A stretch of 64,000 bases of DNA from Sipunculus nudus (taxonomy: Eukaryota; Annelida; Sipuncula; Golfingiida; Sipunculidae): positions 49,021,124-49,085,123 of the forward strand of contig CM049308.1 of the NCBI GenBank assembly GCA_026874595.1. Direction: 5' to 3'. Under the pieces are notes generated by a model, which worked only from the letters and a program-made list of their open reading frames with translations, made no database searches and was not told the DNA's origin. Numbering within the stretch: the stretch's first letter is position 1; each line of letters begins with the position of its first letter. Shown here in pieces: positions 33,901 to 44,984 of this stretch. The position numbers and the translations under genes are program-made.

Positions 33901-34760
33901 ATCACAGGACCTACCAGAGGTCAGCGGACGCGTCTGTATGCTGACGTTACAGGGACATCGGGAGATGATGGTCAGATCACAGGACCTTTAAGAGGTCAGC
34001 AGATGCATCTTTATTATGTCGTTACAGGGACACCAGGAAACGATTGTCACATCACAGGACCTTCAAGAGTTCAGCATATGCGTCTTTATGAGGGCGTTAC
34101 AGTGACACCAGGAGACGATGGTCAGATCACAGGACCTTCCAGAGTTCAGCATATGCGTCTATACGATGACGTTTCAGGGACACCAGGTGACGATGGTCCT
34201 ATCACAGGACCTTCAAGAATTCAGCAGATGCGTCTTTATGATGACGTTACAGTGACACCAGGAGACGATGGACAGATCACAGGACCTTCCAGAGTTCAGC
34301 ATATGCGTCTATACGATGACGTTTCAGGGACACCAGGAGACGATGGTCCTATCACAAGACCTTCAAGAATTCAGCAGATGCGTCTTTATGATGACGTTAC
34401 AGTGACACCAGGAGACGATGGACAGATCACAGGACCTTCCAGAGTTCAGCAGATGCGTCTAAACGATGACGTTCCAGGGACACCAGAAGATGAAGGTCAC
34501 ATCACAGAACTTTCGAGAGGTCAGTAGATGCGTCTGTATGATGAAGTAACAGGGATATAGGAGACGATGGTCAGGTCACAGGACCTTAAATAGTTCAGCA
34601 GATGCGTCTATATAAGATGACGTTACAGGGACACCAGGAGACGATGGTCAGATCACAGGACCTTCCAGAGTTCAGCAGATGCGTCTTTATTATGTCGTTA
34701 AAGGGACATCAGGAGACGATGGTCAGATCACAGGACCTTCAAAAGTCTTTCTTGACGCGT
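33900..34760. repeat. 75-bp minisatellite monomers, about 11 copies
   Basis: Here the full 75-bp monomer repeats without the 47-bp partner: GTTACAGTGACACCAGGAGA, CGATGGACAGATCACAGGAC, CTTCCAGAGTTCAGCAGATG, CGTCTTTATGATGAC. Because 75 bp is 25 codons, the plus strand at 34003-34527 is open for 174 residues with a repeated GTPGDDGQITGPSRVQ motif. The arrays on both sides break frame and there is no start context, signal or splice pair, so coding is unlikely. Confidence 0.85.
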
Positions 34761-35620
34761 CATATTGACTTAAAGGGACCTACAGAGGGTTATTAATCAT
34801 ATATGTGATCTGTCCATGGTCATGTCACAAATGCATGTACCTGAGTTCATGACCTTTCTTGTTTTATTTGATTTTAGATGTTACTGTCATTTCAGTCATG
34901 CGCTAAAAAAAAAATGTTTTACCAGATGGCAACAGAAACTGGTAAAGTATAACTTTGTTCACATACCATTATCTGATCCGTGGGCCCTCCACAAGGGTCC
35001 CATTCAGTTATCTCTCCGTGTCATAATGACTGTATTGCCTTATTTGGCACAGACGACCCTCAGGACCACATTGTCCCAGCATTTTTAAAACACGGAAACG
35101 TCTAAAAACATTTACTGCAGCATCACCCTCAAACAACCTGACGAAACTGTCTTTAGTAAGGGAATATAAATTATCTGGCAATAAAATTTAATGGTAATAG
35201 ACGTTTGTAAAGAATGCCTCTGGACTGGGTTCAGGGGAGGAAATAAAAATCCCGCTAGCAGAAACAAGTACATGTACAGCAAAGCAGGTCTATAATACCA
35301 AGGAAGATATATTAAACCTCCCTGATAAGAGCTATTGTTGAGGGATTGTATTTGTGGGTATATATGTATGTATGTGCCTGTATGTGTGTATAAGTACATT
35401 TACATTACATGGGTAGGTTCCGTTCGGTTTAGACTTAGGCTAGATCAGAAATTATTCCGTGGCACCTTTATTATACATAGGGGACGATGAGTCTATATCA
35501 GTAGCATTAAACGTGTTCGCCTTGTCTGCTTAGCTTTAGGTAAACGTGATGGCCTGGTCCAATGTCTCTATAACATGCACCTGATAAACGAATAACCAGC
35601 ATTGTAGAGAACTTTTTGTC
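34760..35620. other. Unique sequence between arrays
   Basis: Single-copy sequence of moderate GC, no recognised gene; the frame 34816-35088 (plus) is unremarkable. Confidence 0.3.
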
Positions 35621-35629
35621 CTGAATTAC

Positions 35630-36060
35630 TCATTTCCGGGTGCTGAGCTTCAAGGGAAGTGTCTTCTGTCCTGGTCACTGACTTTCCGGTGCGCCTTACA
35701 ACTGCTGATTGCTGACTTTTCAGGGTGCTTCCAACGTCATCTGCTGATTGCTTATACTTTTCAGAGTCATTCTTTTTTCAACTGCTGATTGCTGATTTTT
35801 CAGACTACCTCTTACGTCAAATGCTGATTGTTGACTTTTAAGAGTGCATCTTATACTTCAGTGCTGATTGTTGATTTTTCAGTGCTTCTGACTTCAAAAC
35901 TGATTGGTGAATTTTCAGAGTGCTTCTTAATTACTTCAAGCTGATTGCTGACTTTTCAAAGTGCCTCTGACTTCACCTGAGGTTAACTGACTTTTCCTGA
36001 CCGCCTTCTGACTTCAGCTACCGTAGACTGACTTCCCGTGATGGTTACTGACTTTCTAGG
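35630..36060. repeat. 40-bp minisatellite, about 10 degenerate copies
   Basis: The unit resembles CTGCTGATTGCTGACTTTTC plus AGAGTGCTTCTTACTTCA. TGCTGATT anchors lie at 35703, 35742, 35783, 35822 and 35862, giving 39-41 bp spacing. Later copies decay to TGACTTC-type words. Confidence 0.8.
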
Positions 36061-36277
36061 ACGCGTTGGGATTGGGGGTTGGGGGTTGGGGAGGGGGGTG
36101 GGGGTTGCCTGATGTTCGGGGGAACACGGGCCTTTTCAGCTGCTGGCACGCATCTTTGACACTAACAGACTTTCATAAAGCTGCTTGTTTCTCATTTTAT
36201 GTTATTTACCAGACTATCCATCTGTCCCTTGTGAGGCAGCATAAAATATCAAGCACACGCCGGGCGGGCAATAGTTC

Positions 36278-38395
36278 GGATGGTGCCAGGAGTGGTTCAG
36301 TATACTCTGTACCTTGTACATCCGTATGACCGCACGTGAAAATTTAGTCACAAAGTACGGATGGTGCCAGGAGTGGTTCAGTATACTCTGTACCTTGTAC
36401 ATATGTATGACCGCACGTGAAAATTTAGTCACAAAGTACGGAAGGTGCCAGGAGTGGTTTAGTATACTCTGTACCTTGTACATCTGTATGACCACACATG
36501 AAAATTTAGTCACAAAGTACGGATGGTGCCAGGAGTGGTTCAGTATACTCTGTACCTTGTACATCTGTATGACCGCACGTGAAAATTTAGTCACAAAGTA
36601 CGGAAGGTGCCAGGAGTGGTTTAGTATACTCTGTACCTTGTACATCTGTATGACCGCACGTGAAAATTTAGTCACAAAGTACGGAAGGTGCCAGGAGTGG
36701 TTCAGTATACTCTGTACCTTGTACATCTGTATGACCGCACGTGAAAATTTAGTCACAAAGTACGGAAGGTGCCAGGAGTGGTTCAGTATACTCTGTACCT
36801 TGTACATCTGTATGACCGCACGTGAAAATTTAGTCACAAAGTACGGAAGGTGCCAGGAGTGGTTTAGTATACTCTGTACCTTGTACATCTGTATGACCGC
36901 ACGTGAAAATTTAGTCACAAAGTACGGAAGGTGCCAGGAGTGGTTTAGTATACTCTGTACCTTGTACATCTGTATGACCGCACGTGAAAATTTAGTCACA
37001 AAGTACGGATGGTGCCAGGAGTGGTTCAGTATACTCTGTACCTTGTACATCTGTATGACCGCACGTGAAAATTTAGTCACAAAGTACGGAAGGTGCAAGG
37101 AGTGGTTTAGTATACTCTGTACCTTGTACATCTGTATGACCGCACGTGAAAATTTAGTCACAAAGTACGGAAGGTGCCAGGAGTTGTTCAGTATACTCTG
37201 TACCTTGTACATCTGTATGACCGCACGTGAAAATTTAGTCACAAAGTACGGAAGGTGCCAGGAGTTGTTCAGTATACTCTGTACCTTGTACATCTGTATG
37301 ACCGCACGTGAAAATTTAGTCACAAAGTACGGAAGGTGCCAGGAGTGGTTCAGTATACTCTGTACCTTGTACATCTGTATGACCGCACGTGAAAATTTAG
37401 TCACAAAGTACGGAAGGTGCCAGGAGTGGTTCAGTATACTCTGTACCTTGTACATCTGTATGACCGCACGTGAAAATTTAGTCACAAAGTACGGAAGGTG
37501 CCAGGAGTGGTTTAGTATACTCTGTACCTTGTACATCTGTATGACCGCACGTGAAAATTTAGTCACAAAGTACGGAAGGTGCCAGGAGTGGTTCAGTATA
37601 CTCTGTACCTTGTACATCTGTATGACCGCACGTGAAAATTTAGTCACAAAGTACGGAAGGTGCCAGGAGTGGTTTAGTATACTCTGTACCTTGTACATCT
37701 GTATGACCGCACGTGAAAATTTAGTCACAAAGTACGGATGGTGCCAGGAGTGGTTCAGTATACTCTGTACCTTGTACATCTGTATGACCGCACGTGAAAA
37801 TTTAGTCACAAAGTACGGAAGGTGCCAGGAGTGGTTAAGTATACTCTGTACCTTGTACATCTGTATGACCGCACGTGAAAATTTAGTCACAAAGTACGGA
37901 AGGTGCCAGGAGTGGTTCAGTATACTCTGTACCTTGTACATCTGTATGACCGCACGTGAAAATTTAGTCACAAAGTACGGAAGGTGCCAGGAGTGGTTCA
38001 GTATACTCTGTACCTTGTACATCTGTATGACCGCACGTGAAAATTTAGTCACAAAGTACGGAAGGTGCCAGGAGTGGTTCAGTATACTCTGTACCTTGTA
38101 CATCTGTATGACCGCACGTGAAAATTTAGTCACAAAGTACGGAAGGTGCCAGGAGTGGTTCAGTATACTCTGTACCTTGTACATCTGTATGACCGCACGT
38201 GAAAATTTAGTCACAAAGTACGGAAGGTGCCAGGAGTGGTTTAGTATACTCTGTACCTTGTACATCTGTATGACCGCACGTGAAAATTTAGTCACAAAGT
38301 ACGGAAGGTGCCAGGAGTGGTTTAGTATACTCTGTACCTTGTACATCTGTATGACCACACATGAAAATTTAGTGACAAGGCACGGATGGTGCTAG
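36278..38395. repeat. 81-bp satellite-like array, 26 copies, open on both strands
   Basis: The first and last GGATGGTGC anchors (36278 and 38384) are 2106 bp apart, exactly 26 x 81, so there is no net indel in the array. Copies differ at only a few sites, mainly A/T after GG and C/T in GTGGTT(C/T)AG. The plus strand is open for 693 residues (27-residue unit containing MTARENLVTKYG and EWFSILCTLYIC) and the minus strand for 714 residues (unit MYKVQSILNHSWHLPYFVTK). Both frames survive simply because 81 is divisible by three and the unit has no stop in those frames. No start context, signal peptide, or splice evidence is present. The edge copies are the most diverged. Confidence 0.95.
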
Positions 38396-38399
38396 GAGT

Positions 38400-40280
38400 G
38401 TTTCGGTGTATATCTGTATGAACATACCTTAAAAATAACTTAAATAAGATCATACCAGCAAGTGTGTTAAAAAATGAGTGACATAGGTAAAGGCAAACAG
38501 TTTTTAGTTTGAATATTGAAATAGCAAATGTTGACCTTATAAGAAAAAACAAACGCCGACATAACCTAACAACGAGGACAAATGTAACAGGGAAACATTC
38601 CAACATGACAATGCTTTCATTGGCTTTTACAGCAAGGAAAAGAGTGTATATTGGTAAAGTAAGCCGTAGACAAATAACTGTAACCGCTGTACACTTGATA
38701 ATTAAAAACAACAGTGGTGTCTTATATTTTTTTCTGTTCTCGACATCCCACTCCTGAGATTATGTTTATTATGACATCAAATTTATATATACCTCTGTTG
38801 AGGGAGAACACACATCCTTTATACGTGATACATTCATCTTAATATATTTATTAGATGTCAGGTCTCTAGAATATTCATTATATATTTGTATGGATGGGGA
38901 AATGCTGACAAAATCTCACAATTGCCTCGTGTTATGTAACCCAGCAGGTCATTTACAGCTCCCGTATATAGAGCTTTTTTATTTCCTGTCATAGGATACC
39001 CGACAAGAATTATAAAGATAAGCATACAGGGGCTGGCTTTGATCTGTGCGGTTCGTATGTCTTTATGGCTGTGGGCGTCGTCGATGAGTTGCTCTATTAC
39101 CGTGGCCTCATATAGAACATACTGCCGGATCACTGCACCGTATCAACTCTAGTGGACTGCCGCTGATCTTACGACATGTCGTAAAAGTTAAGACAAGGGG
39201 CTTATTGCTTCAATTTCGATTAGAGTTGCGCCAATTTGTGGGCAAAAAGAGGGCCTACATTTGTGTGTTCACGCATGCGTAGAGAAGTAGCTCATCCGGC
39301 GACTGTTGACACGTGAGTACAATATGAAACGTTATCGGCACAAAGGTATGCCGTCCCCTTTATTAGGGCTACATTGATCATTTAATTGCGCTGGTGGCCG
39401 GAAGCACTCCGAATACGTTTATATGCAGGTGTGGTTAAATCATATCCATGTTAAAGGCGTAAATGTCGGACCTTTGACCTCTGTTTGTATTAAGTATTCC
39501 TGACAATACACGTAAACACCTGTACACCATGTATCTTGCACTGTATCTTCTGTCTCGTTTCTTGCGTTGTTGTAGTACTAAGTTCAGTTCCAAAACTTAA
39601 AAAAAAACGTATTGCATTTGACGAAACCCTGTATGCCCCTTTCTCATCATAAACACCCCCTATCCCAACTCTAAACTTAAAAAAGTTAAATTTTCTTTAT
39701 TCCCATAAATATATTATCGACTATATGTCACATTAGAAAAGTTATTTTATGCTCACTTTTAAAAACTTGTTTTTTTCTATGATTTTCATTTGATTTATTT
39801 CACTCCCATTTACAAACATTCAACAATATTACAGGCTAACATTTATGATGATTCTATGAGGCGGTACGCATGCTATATCCTAAGTTTTCTTTAGTGTGAG
39901 ATGCATAACTGCATGGAACATCTTGAGAACAATATGAAGTAGAAACTATAAACTGAAAGACAGAATTATCTAGAAATGACCATGCTTTAGAAAACACAAA
40001 TACATTTTATTCTTCTAAAAAGGGAGGTAACAAGAGTCACTTTTTCCCCCACTCCATGTAACCCCGTGAAACAAGGACAACGGCGACTCTAAACGTTAAC
40101 AATACGCACATACGCACATTGAACCTGGACATAATAACGCGTTCTATGCAAAAAAGATGCATTCATATGGGGGATCATTTACATGGTCAGTATAGGCTTA
40201 AAATAGTGATATAGTATTAATCTCTGAGAAAATGAGGAGGTGAGACGTCGGGAGATAGAAAATTAACGTGTCTCAGATAT
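38400..40280. other. Unique sequence with GC-richer part (39030-39560)
   Basis: Frames on both strands just beyond the array (38322-38757) and at 38858-39133 (minus, 91 residues) are unrecognised. The 39030-39560 part has CpG and E-box-like words (ACACGTGAG near 39310) and could be regulatory. No convincing exon. Confidence 0.3.
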
Positions 40281-40292
40281 ATTATATATATT

Positions 40293-40358
<66 letters not shown>

Positions 40359-40360
40359 TA
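40276..40360. repeat. (TA)n microsatellite
   Basis: Interrupted then pure TA tract, pure part about 40302-40350. Confidence 0.9.
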
Positions 40361-40817
40361 TGTATGCATTATTGTCCATATAATCACGCCCGATGTGAGT
40401 TTTTTTTTCTAATGTGTATAAGGCGTTTTTATATGATTTCAAACAGCTATTTGGCAGAAATCATCATATTATGAAGAGAGAACACTGAATTTCCTGTGTT
40501 CCTGGATGAAAATGTGGGTATTATATAATTACTTAAAACAACCCCTACTGTTACCGGAACTGACAGCAAAGGATATTCTTAAAGTACATGTATATATATT
40601 TCATGAGTGTTTGTGTCATGACGTTAAATGAATAACCATGTAGGGTTTTTGGGCCTGAAGATATTTTATTATGAAGAGATTTTTTTATTGTAGGAATATA
40701 CAGTTCACATAATGTGTACAAACATCCCTCAAATTGAGGACACGCAAGGACCTGATACCATGCATGCATATAACTTTCGAATCATTGCATTGACAGATCT
40801 TGGGAACAGGCTTTGGG

Positions 40818-40819
<2 letters not shown>

Positions 40820-40885
<66 letters not shown>
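40820..40885. repeat. (TA)n microsatellite
   Basis: TA tract of about 65 bp after GGCTTTGGGCT. Confidence 0.9.
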
Positions 40886-40888
<3 letters not shown>

Positions 40889-41218
40889 TGCGACTCTACA
40901 TGCATGTTTAGTTAGTTTTTATCCTGAGTACACGCACACTACCACCAACTCCCATTTTCACGACCTGCTTGAACAAACAAGGAACTAAACTATAAAGAAT
41001 AAATGAAAGCTTCAGGATAATTATAGTTTTCCTGCACAAGAAAATATTATTTGAACTTGATTAAATGAAGAATGTAGGTTAAATGCTAAATTATATTAAA
41101 ATTAGGCTAAATTAAACATTCATTTTGGTTGACTCGTAGCCGGCCTTTGTTATCTTGTTAAACCTTATTGCTTTCTCGTCCGATTTGCTGCCTCCGCTAT
41201 GGGAGAATATGCATTGCC

Positions 41219-41243
41219 AAAAAAAAAAAAAAAAAAAAAAAAA
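41219..41243. repeat. (A)n run
   Basis: About 25 consecutive A residues just before the hAT-like insertion; possibly the remnant of a retroposed tail, but no retroposon body was recognised. Confidence 0.8.
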
Positions 41244-41257
41244 TCGATATATTTCGG

Positions 41258-41332
41258 CAGTGGCGTCAATTTGTCTTCAAGGGTGGGGTGGGGGGGGGGG
41301 GGGGACTTTTTTCAAACACACACAAATACACA

Positions 41333-41409
<77 letters not shown>

Positions 41410-41721
41410 CTTTTTTTATTGTCTGTGTGAAACATTTAAATACATGTATATTTCAATTAAGTATATAAGGTTTTAGAAAATAAGGTACATGTATTCTATT
41501 TCCAGTACTTGTTAATTCTAAATCAGGTTCAGATATAAAATATTTCATATTAGACTTAGAAATTGAACTAAAGTGCATAATTCTAATTATGATATATTTC
41601 ATTTCCAATATATAAATATTATTCTCTGAATTTCGGGGGGGGGGGGGGGTTATTACATAGATCATCCCATTTTTTAAAAAGGGAGTATATATACCCCCTT
41701 CCCCCCTAATTGACGCCCCTG
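41258..41721. mobile_element. Short hAT-like insertion, 464 bp, with near-perfect target duplication
   Basis: The left end is CAGTGGCGTCAATTTGTC; the complement of the right end is CAGGGGCGTCAATTAGGG, matching at 13 of the first 14 bases. Outside lie TATTTCGG (41250-41257) and AATTTCGG (41722-41729), identical at 7 of 8 bases. CAG-starting ends and an 8-bp duplication fit hAT. The interior contains (CT)n (41336-41376), (TA)n to 41404, a G run (41636-41649) and TATATACCCCC, and no transposase. Related ends occur at 2990-3042 and 14515-14747. Confidence 0.75.
41336..41404. repeat. (CT)n-(TA)n compound microsatellite
   Basis: About twenty CT units running into fifteen TA units, inside the hAT-like insertion. 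Confidence 0.95.
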
Positions 41722-41759
41722 AATTTCGGTGAGGATCCGGCACATGATCCGGATTCAGA

Positions 41760-43125
41760 AACATTATCAAGGAATATTATTAAATATACAATCACTTATG
41801 CACGAATGAACCTCAGAATATGGACCGAATAAGTGAATAAAATCACAGTTTTGGGAGCATCCCACATGCATGGCGGGCATTCCTTAGAATGTAGATTTAT
41901 AGTTTTCCTCCTTTTGCTGGCTACCCCCCCCCCCCCCCCCAACCACACACTCCATTTTTCTGTCCTTCGGGAAAGAGCCCCCTCTCTCTAAACAAGGCAT
42001 ACGAGAATTAAGATCATCAGTGCTACAGCGTATTTTGAAGATAAATTGTAGAACTTTTAAGACTTTCCGTAACTGTGTCATTTAAATTTTAAAATATACA
42101 GGAACTGTTATCATGAAGGATTTGAAGCAAGAAGAAAATTATGAGCCTGATCATGCTTAAAGCAACTATCTGTTTGTTTTGAACTCGATGCCCCCTGCGG
42201 AAGTGATATAAACTTTGGGTCCATATAAAATTATGACATGTATTGCCATGTGAGTTCGAAACCATATCTTTTGTCGGTCTTGGCATTTTTCTATCAAAGT
42301 ATCAAGATTGTAAGTGTGCTGCATGTGTGCTTGTGAGTAAATATACATATATAAGGCGTTGTCCATACTTTTCTCAACAGAATTTAGTTATAAGTAAATT
42401 CGGGTGTTATAATAATAAGTGCAAATAATAAATTGTAAATACAAAAACGTAGGGCAAAGATAAAATAAGAATGTGAATAAACAAGTTATTTAAGAAATAT
42501 GTAAGTTGTTTTAGGTGATAGTTTTTAGATTTCGTTACTGAATGTATTTTTTCTGTATTAATCCTGTTGTCTTATACCCACCACGTGACCATCGTGTCCT
42601 GCTTCCAGCAAGGCCTAGGGTATATATAAGTTGATCGTACTTGGTCCATATACAAAATAAGCCGACTCAGCCGCCCCCAGCTTAATGAATTAGTACAGGA
42701 AGCAGAAGGAAAAAAGCATATTTCCGCTTTTTTATAAAAAAAAATTGAACGTCTCCTCTGAGAGAAGCCCTGGTTGTGTGGGAGGGCGGAACTGACTGCT
42801 CACGGCAGGTCCGCCGGCAGGAACCGCAATTTTCCTCATTCCTGTATAAAGATGTCTACAAAATGTTTCTGGACCATTATGTATTGACCGCTCCGGTTAT
42901 AGACCATGGGAAAGCGACTACTAACTGGCACATACGCACGCACCGATAGGCTATAACATAGTTAAACAGGCAACAAAAACTTTAGAAACCATAGGCTTCT
43001 TATTTCGGAAAAAAAAGTTATGGGAATAATTCTGTATGTATGTCTTGGACAACTAACCCCGGACAATTACTCCACAGACAATTACCCCCATGTGATAAAT
43101 ATACATTTTAAAGAGTACCATAATA
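41760..43125. other. Unique sequence with GC-richer island (42560-42960)
   Basis: A C run lies at 41925-41940. The island holds CCACGTGACC (near 42581), GCCGACTCAGCCGCC and TTAATGAATTAG. No recognised gene. Confidence 0.3.
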
Positions 43126-43128
43126 TAA

Positions 43129-43480
43129 ACCGGCTTCTGTGCCTCAGGGGTAGAGTACATGACTCAAAGTCGGGAAATCGTGAGTTCAAGTCTCAGCCGG
43201 TCGGCCCCCACCCAGGGTGAGTGCTCTGCAGGCTTAATGGGAGGGGTATATGCACCGCAGCCGTGTATCACTTACAAACGAGTGTGTCTTTGGGGGTTCC
43301 TCGGTATAATGACCCATCAATGGGGGTGATTACACACAGAGGACCCACAGGTACGGTGAACACCATTCCTGTATCCCATGCATGCAGGATACAAAAATAA
43401 TATGATAGGAAGCGAGTGCTACCGCCTGTCACGTAGTCCCAAACCGAAATGGTACTTTGCAGGTGTACATATACTTAGAT
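43129..43480 (+). mobile_element. tRNA-derived SINE, copy 1 (full head)
   Basis: The first 73 bases (43129-43201) are tRNA-like: 5' ACCGGCT pairs perfectly with 3' AGCCGGT, a D-arm-like CTCAGGGGTAGAG gives an A box, and GTGAGTTCAAGTCTC is a canonical T arm and B box. The body then runs through GAGTGCTCTGCAGGCTTAAT, GGGGGTTCCTCGGTATAATG and CGTAGTCCCAAACCGAAATG to a C/A run. The same body recurs at 49046-49300. RNA polymerase III would transcribe such an element from the internal boxes, and mobilisation would need a partner LINE not seen here. Confidence 0.8.
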
Positions 43481-43484
43481 TAAG

Positions 43485-44516
43485 AATTAGATAAGAGAGC
43501 CCCCCCCCAAAAAAATATGGAGGCGGTTACCTCCACCAAAAAAATTTGAAAAAGTGTCATAATATATACGTATACATACATACATACATCCTCGTACTTG
43601 ACTTATTAGGTTAGGAACAATTTGATGCGCCATCTCTTTACAGGTTGGCTGGGTTGCTCCAGTGCTTATTTTTGCCTTTGGATGTCTAACTATTCTGATT
43701 GTAAGAAAAACCTTAAGAAACAGCTAATTATAAAAAACGAATCTTATTTTACGGACAGCAAATGTACTATAACCAATTTTAAAATCAATTGCATTTGATT
43801 CCCATTAAAGAGGTAATTTGTAGGCAGTATCTATCAGATAATCGCAGAATATGCCCTCGGTGAATATTTAATTAATGTTGTGTTTTAAGGTTTGTAAAGC
43901 TCTTATGATAACAGCTCTGTTAAATGAGCGCTATATAAATGAAATATGATTATAATAATAATCATTATTATTCAATAAGCTCTATTGACGGTCCTTTATA
44001 CAGGCCTCTCAACCTATTTTTTGCAATAAAGCATTTTTGCATATTAACATCTTGCATTTTTAAACCTATCACACGCACTAACAATGTGCAGTATATGATA
44101 TACTTTGTTCTGTATAATGTATACTTTAAAATATGTAAATCCTACCATGAGAGTAAATGTCGGGGGTTATTGTCTTGGGGGGGGGGGGGGGGGATTAGTT
44201 ATTGACGGAGGTAATTAGAGGGGTGCATGGGGTAGTTGTCTCGGGAGTAATTGTATCAGGAACTAAATGGTTACCACCTTTACATGTTTAAAATGAGAAT
44301 AAAAAGGCACATTATCACTGAGTTAAAATCGCATTTTATTCTTCATACAGTACACATGATATATATGATAATAATATAAATATAACATATCATATGTAGT
44401 AACAGCTCTCTTATCTTTCAAAAATAAAAAATACGGAATTTCTTTAATTGCAAGTATTGTCATGCAAGAATTATTACATAATGATTTAAAAAAAAGCAAA
44501 AATAATTACAAAAAAC

Positions 44517-44520
<4 letters not shown>
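43485..44520. other. AT-rich unique sequence with G run
   Basis: Apart from the tail above, it contains a G run (44177-44194) and no recognised gene. Confidence 0.3.
43880..43965 (+). mobile_element. SINE/LINE-type 3' tail with AGCGCTATATAAAT and ATT-rich end
   Basis: GGTTTGTAAAGCTCTTATGA, then AATGAGCGCTATATAAATGA and a TAATAATAATCATTATTATT end. Tails of the form GTAAAGCGCTT…GCGCTATATAAAT plus an ATT repeat are common in animal SINEs and their LINE partners. It may be the distal end of the SINE at 43129 or a separate truncated copy. Confidence 0.45.

Positions 44521-44597
<77 letters not shown>
44520..44597. repeat. (TA)n microsatellite
   Basis: TA tract of about 78 bp. Confidence 0.9.
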
Positions 44598-44598
<1 letters not shown>

Positions 44599-44759
44599 CA
44601 GAAGACTGATATGTGTCAATTTCACAGGTACCGCGCTTTTGTTTTTTGTTGATAAAACATATATAAACGGCCAAATTAAAGTTTAATTAATCTTTTCTTA
44701 GACCACTCTTTTTAACGATTATCTCGTTGAATTCATACACAAAAACTGCATTGCGGGTT

Positions 44760-44984
44760 GATATATCTGGGCGTATCTGTCCCTGGTTATTGTCTTTTTG
44801 ACGGTGTTTTTATTTCTCCTGTCAGTTTGTCTAAGATTATTGGGGGTCGACGGGGTTTTGTTGTTATTTGTCTATAAGTCTCTTGTCAATTTGCTTTGGA
44901 GCTAGTGTTTCTGGTCAAAACGGTTTTAATGTTGTTTCGCGTACATGCAAATTCTCTTGTCCGTTTTTTCTTGGAGTCATTTTA
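44760..44984 (-). repeat. Left part of a degenerate 75-bp repeat array
   Basis: Words such as GGGGTTTTG(T)TGTTATTTGT, TCTCTTGTCAATTTGC and TTCTCTTGTCCGTTTTTTC match the array at 46227-47335. The R1 copy lies between the two parts. Confidence 0.45.

Noticed and set aside
36214-38395. Two ~700-codon proteins (one per strand) in the 81-bp array
   Set aside because: Both frames are automatic consequences of a stop-free 81-bp unit with no indels. There is no initiation context, signal, domain or splice evidence.
36278-38395. CRISPR array
   Set aside because: The repeats are contiguous with no unique spacers, and the window is a eukaryotic nuclear sequence.
38858-39133. 91-codon minus-strand frame as a gene
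   Set aside because: No recognisable domain, no convincing acceptor or promoter, and uneven composition.
43129-43201. A functional tRNA gene
   Set aside because: The tRNA-like head is followed by a body shared with 49046-49300, the D-arm spacing is irregular and the anticodon arm is poor, so it is a SINE head.
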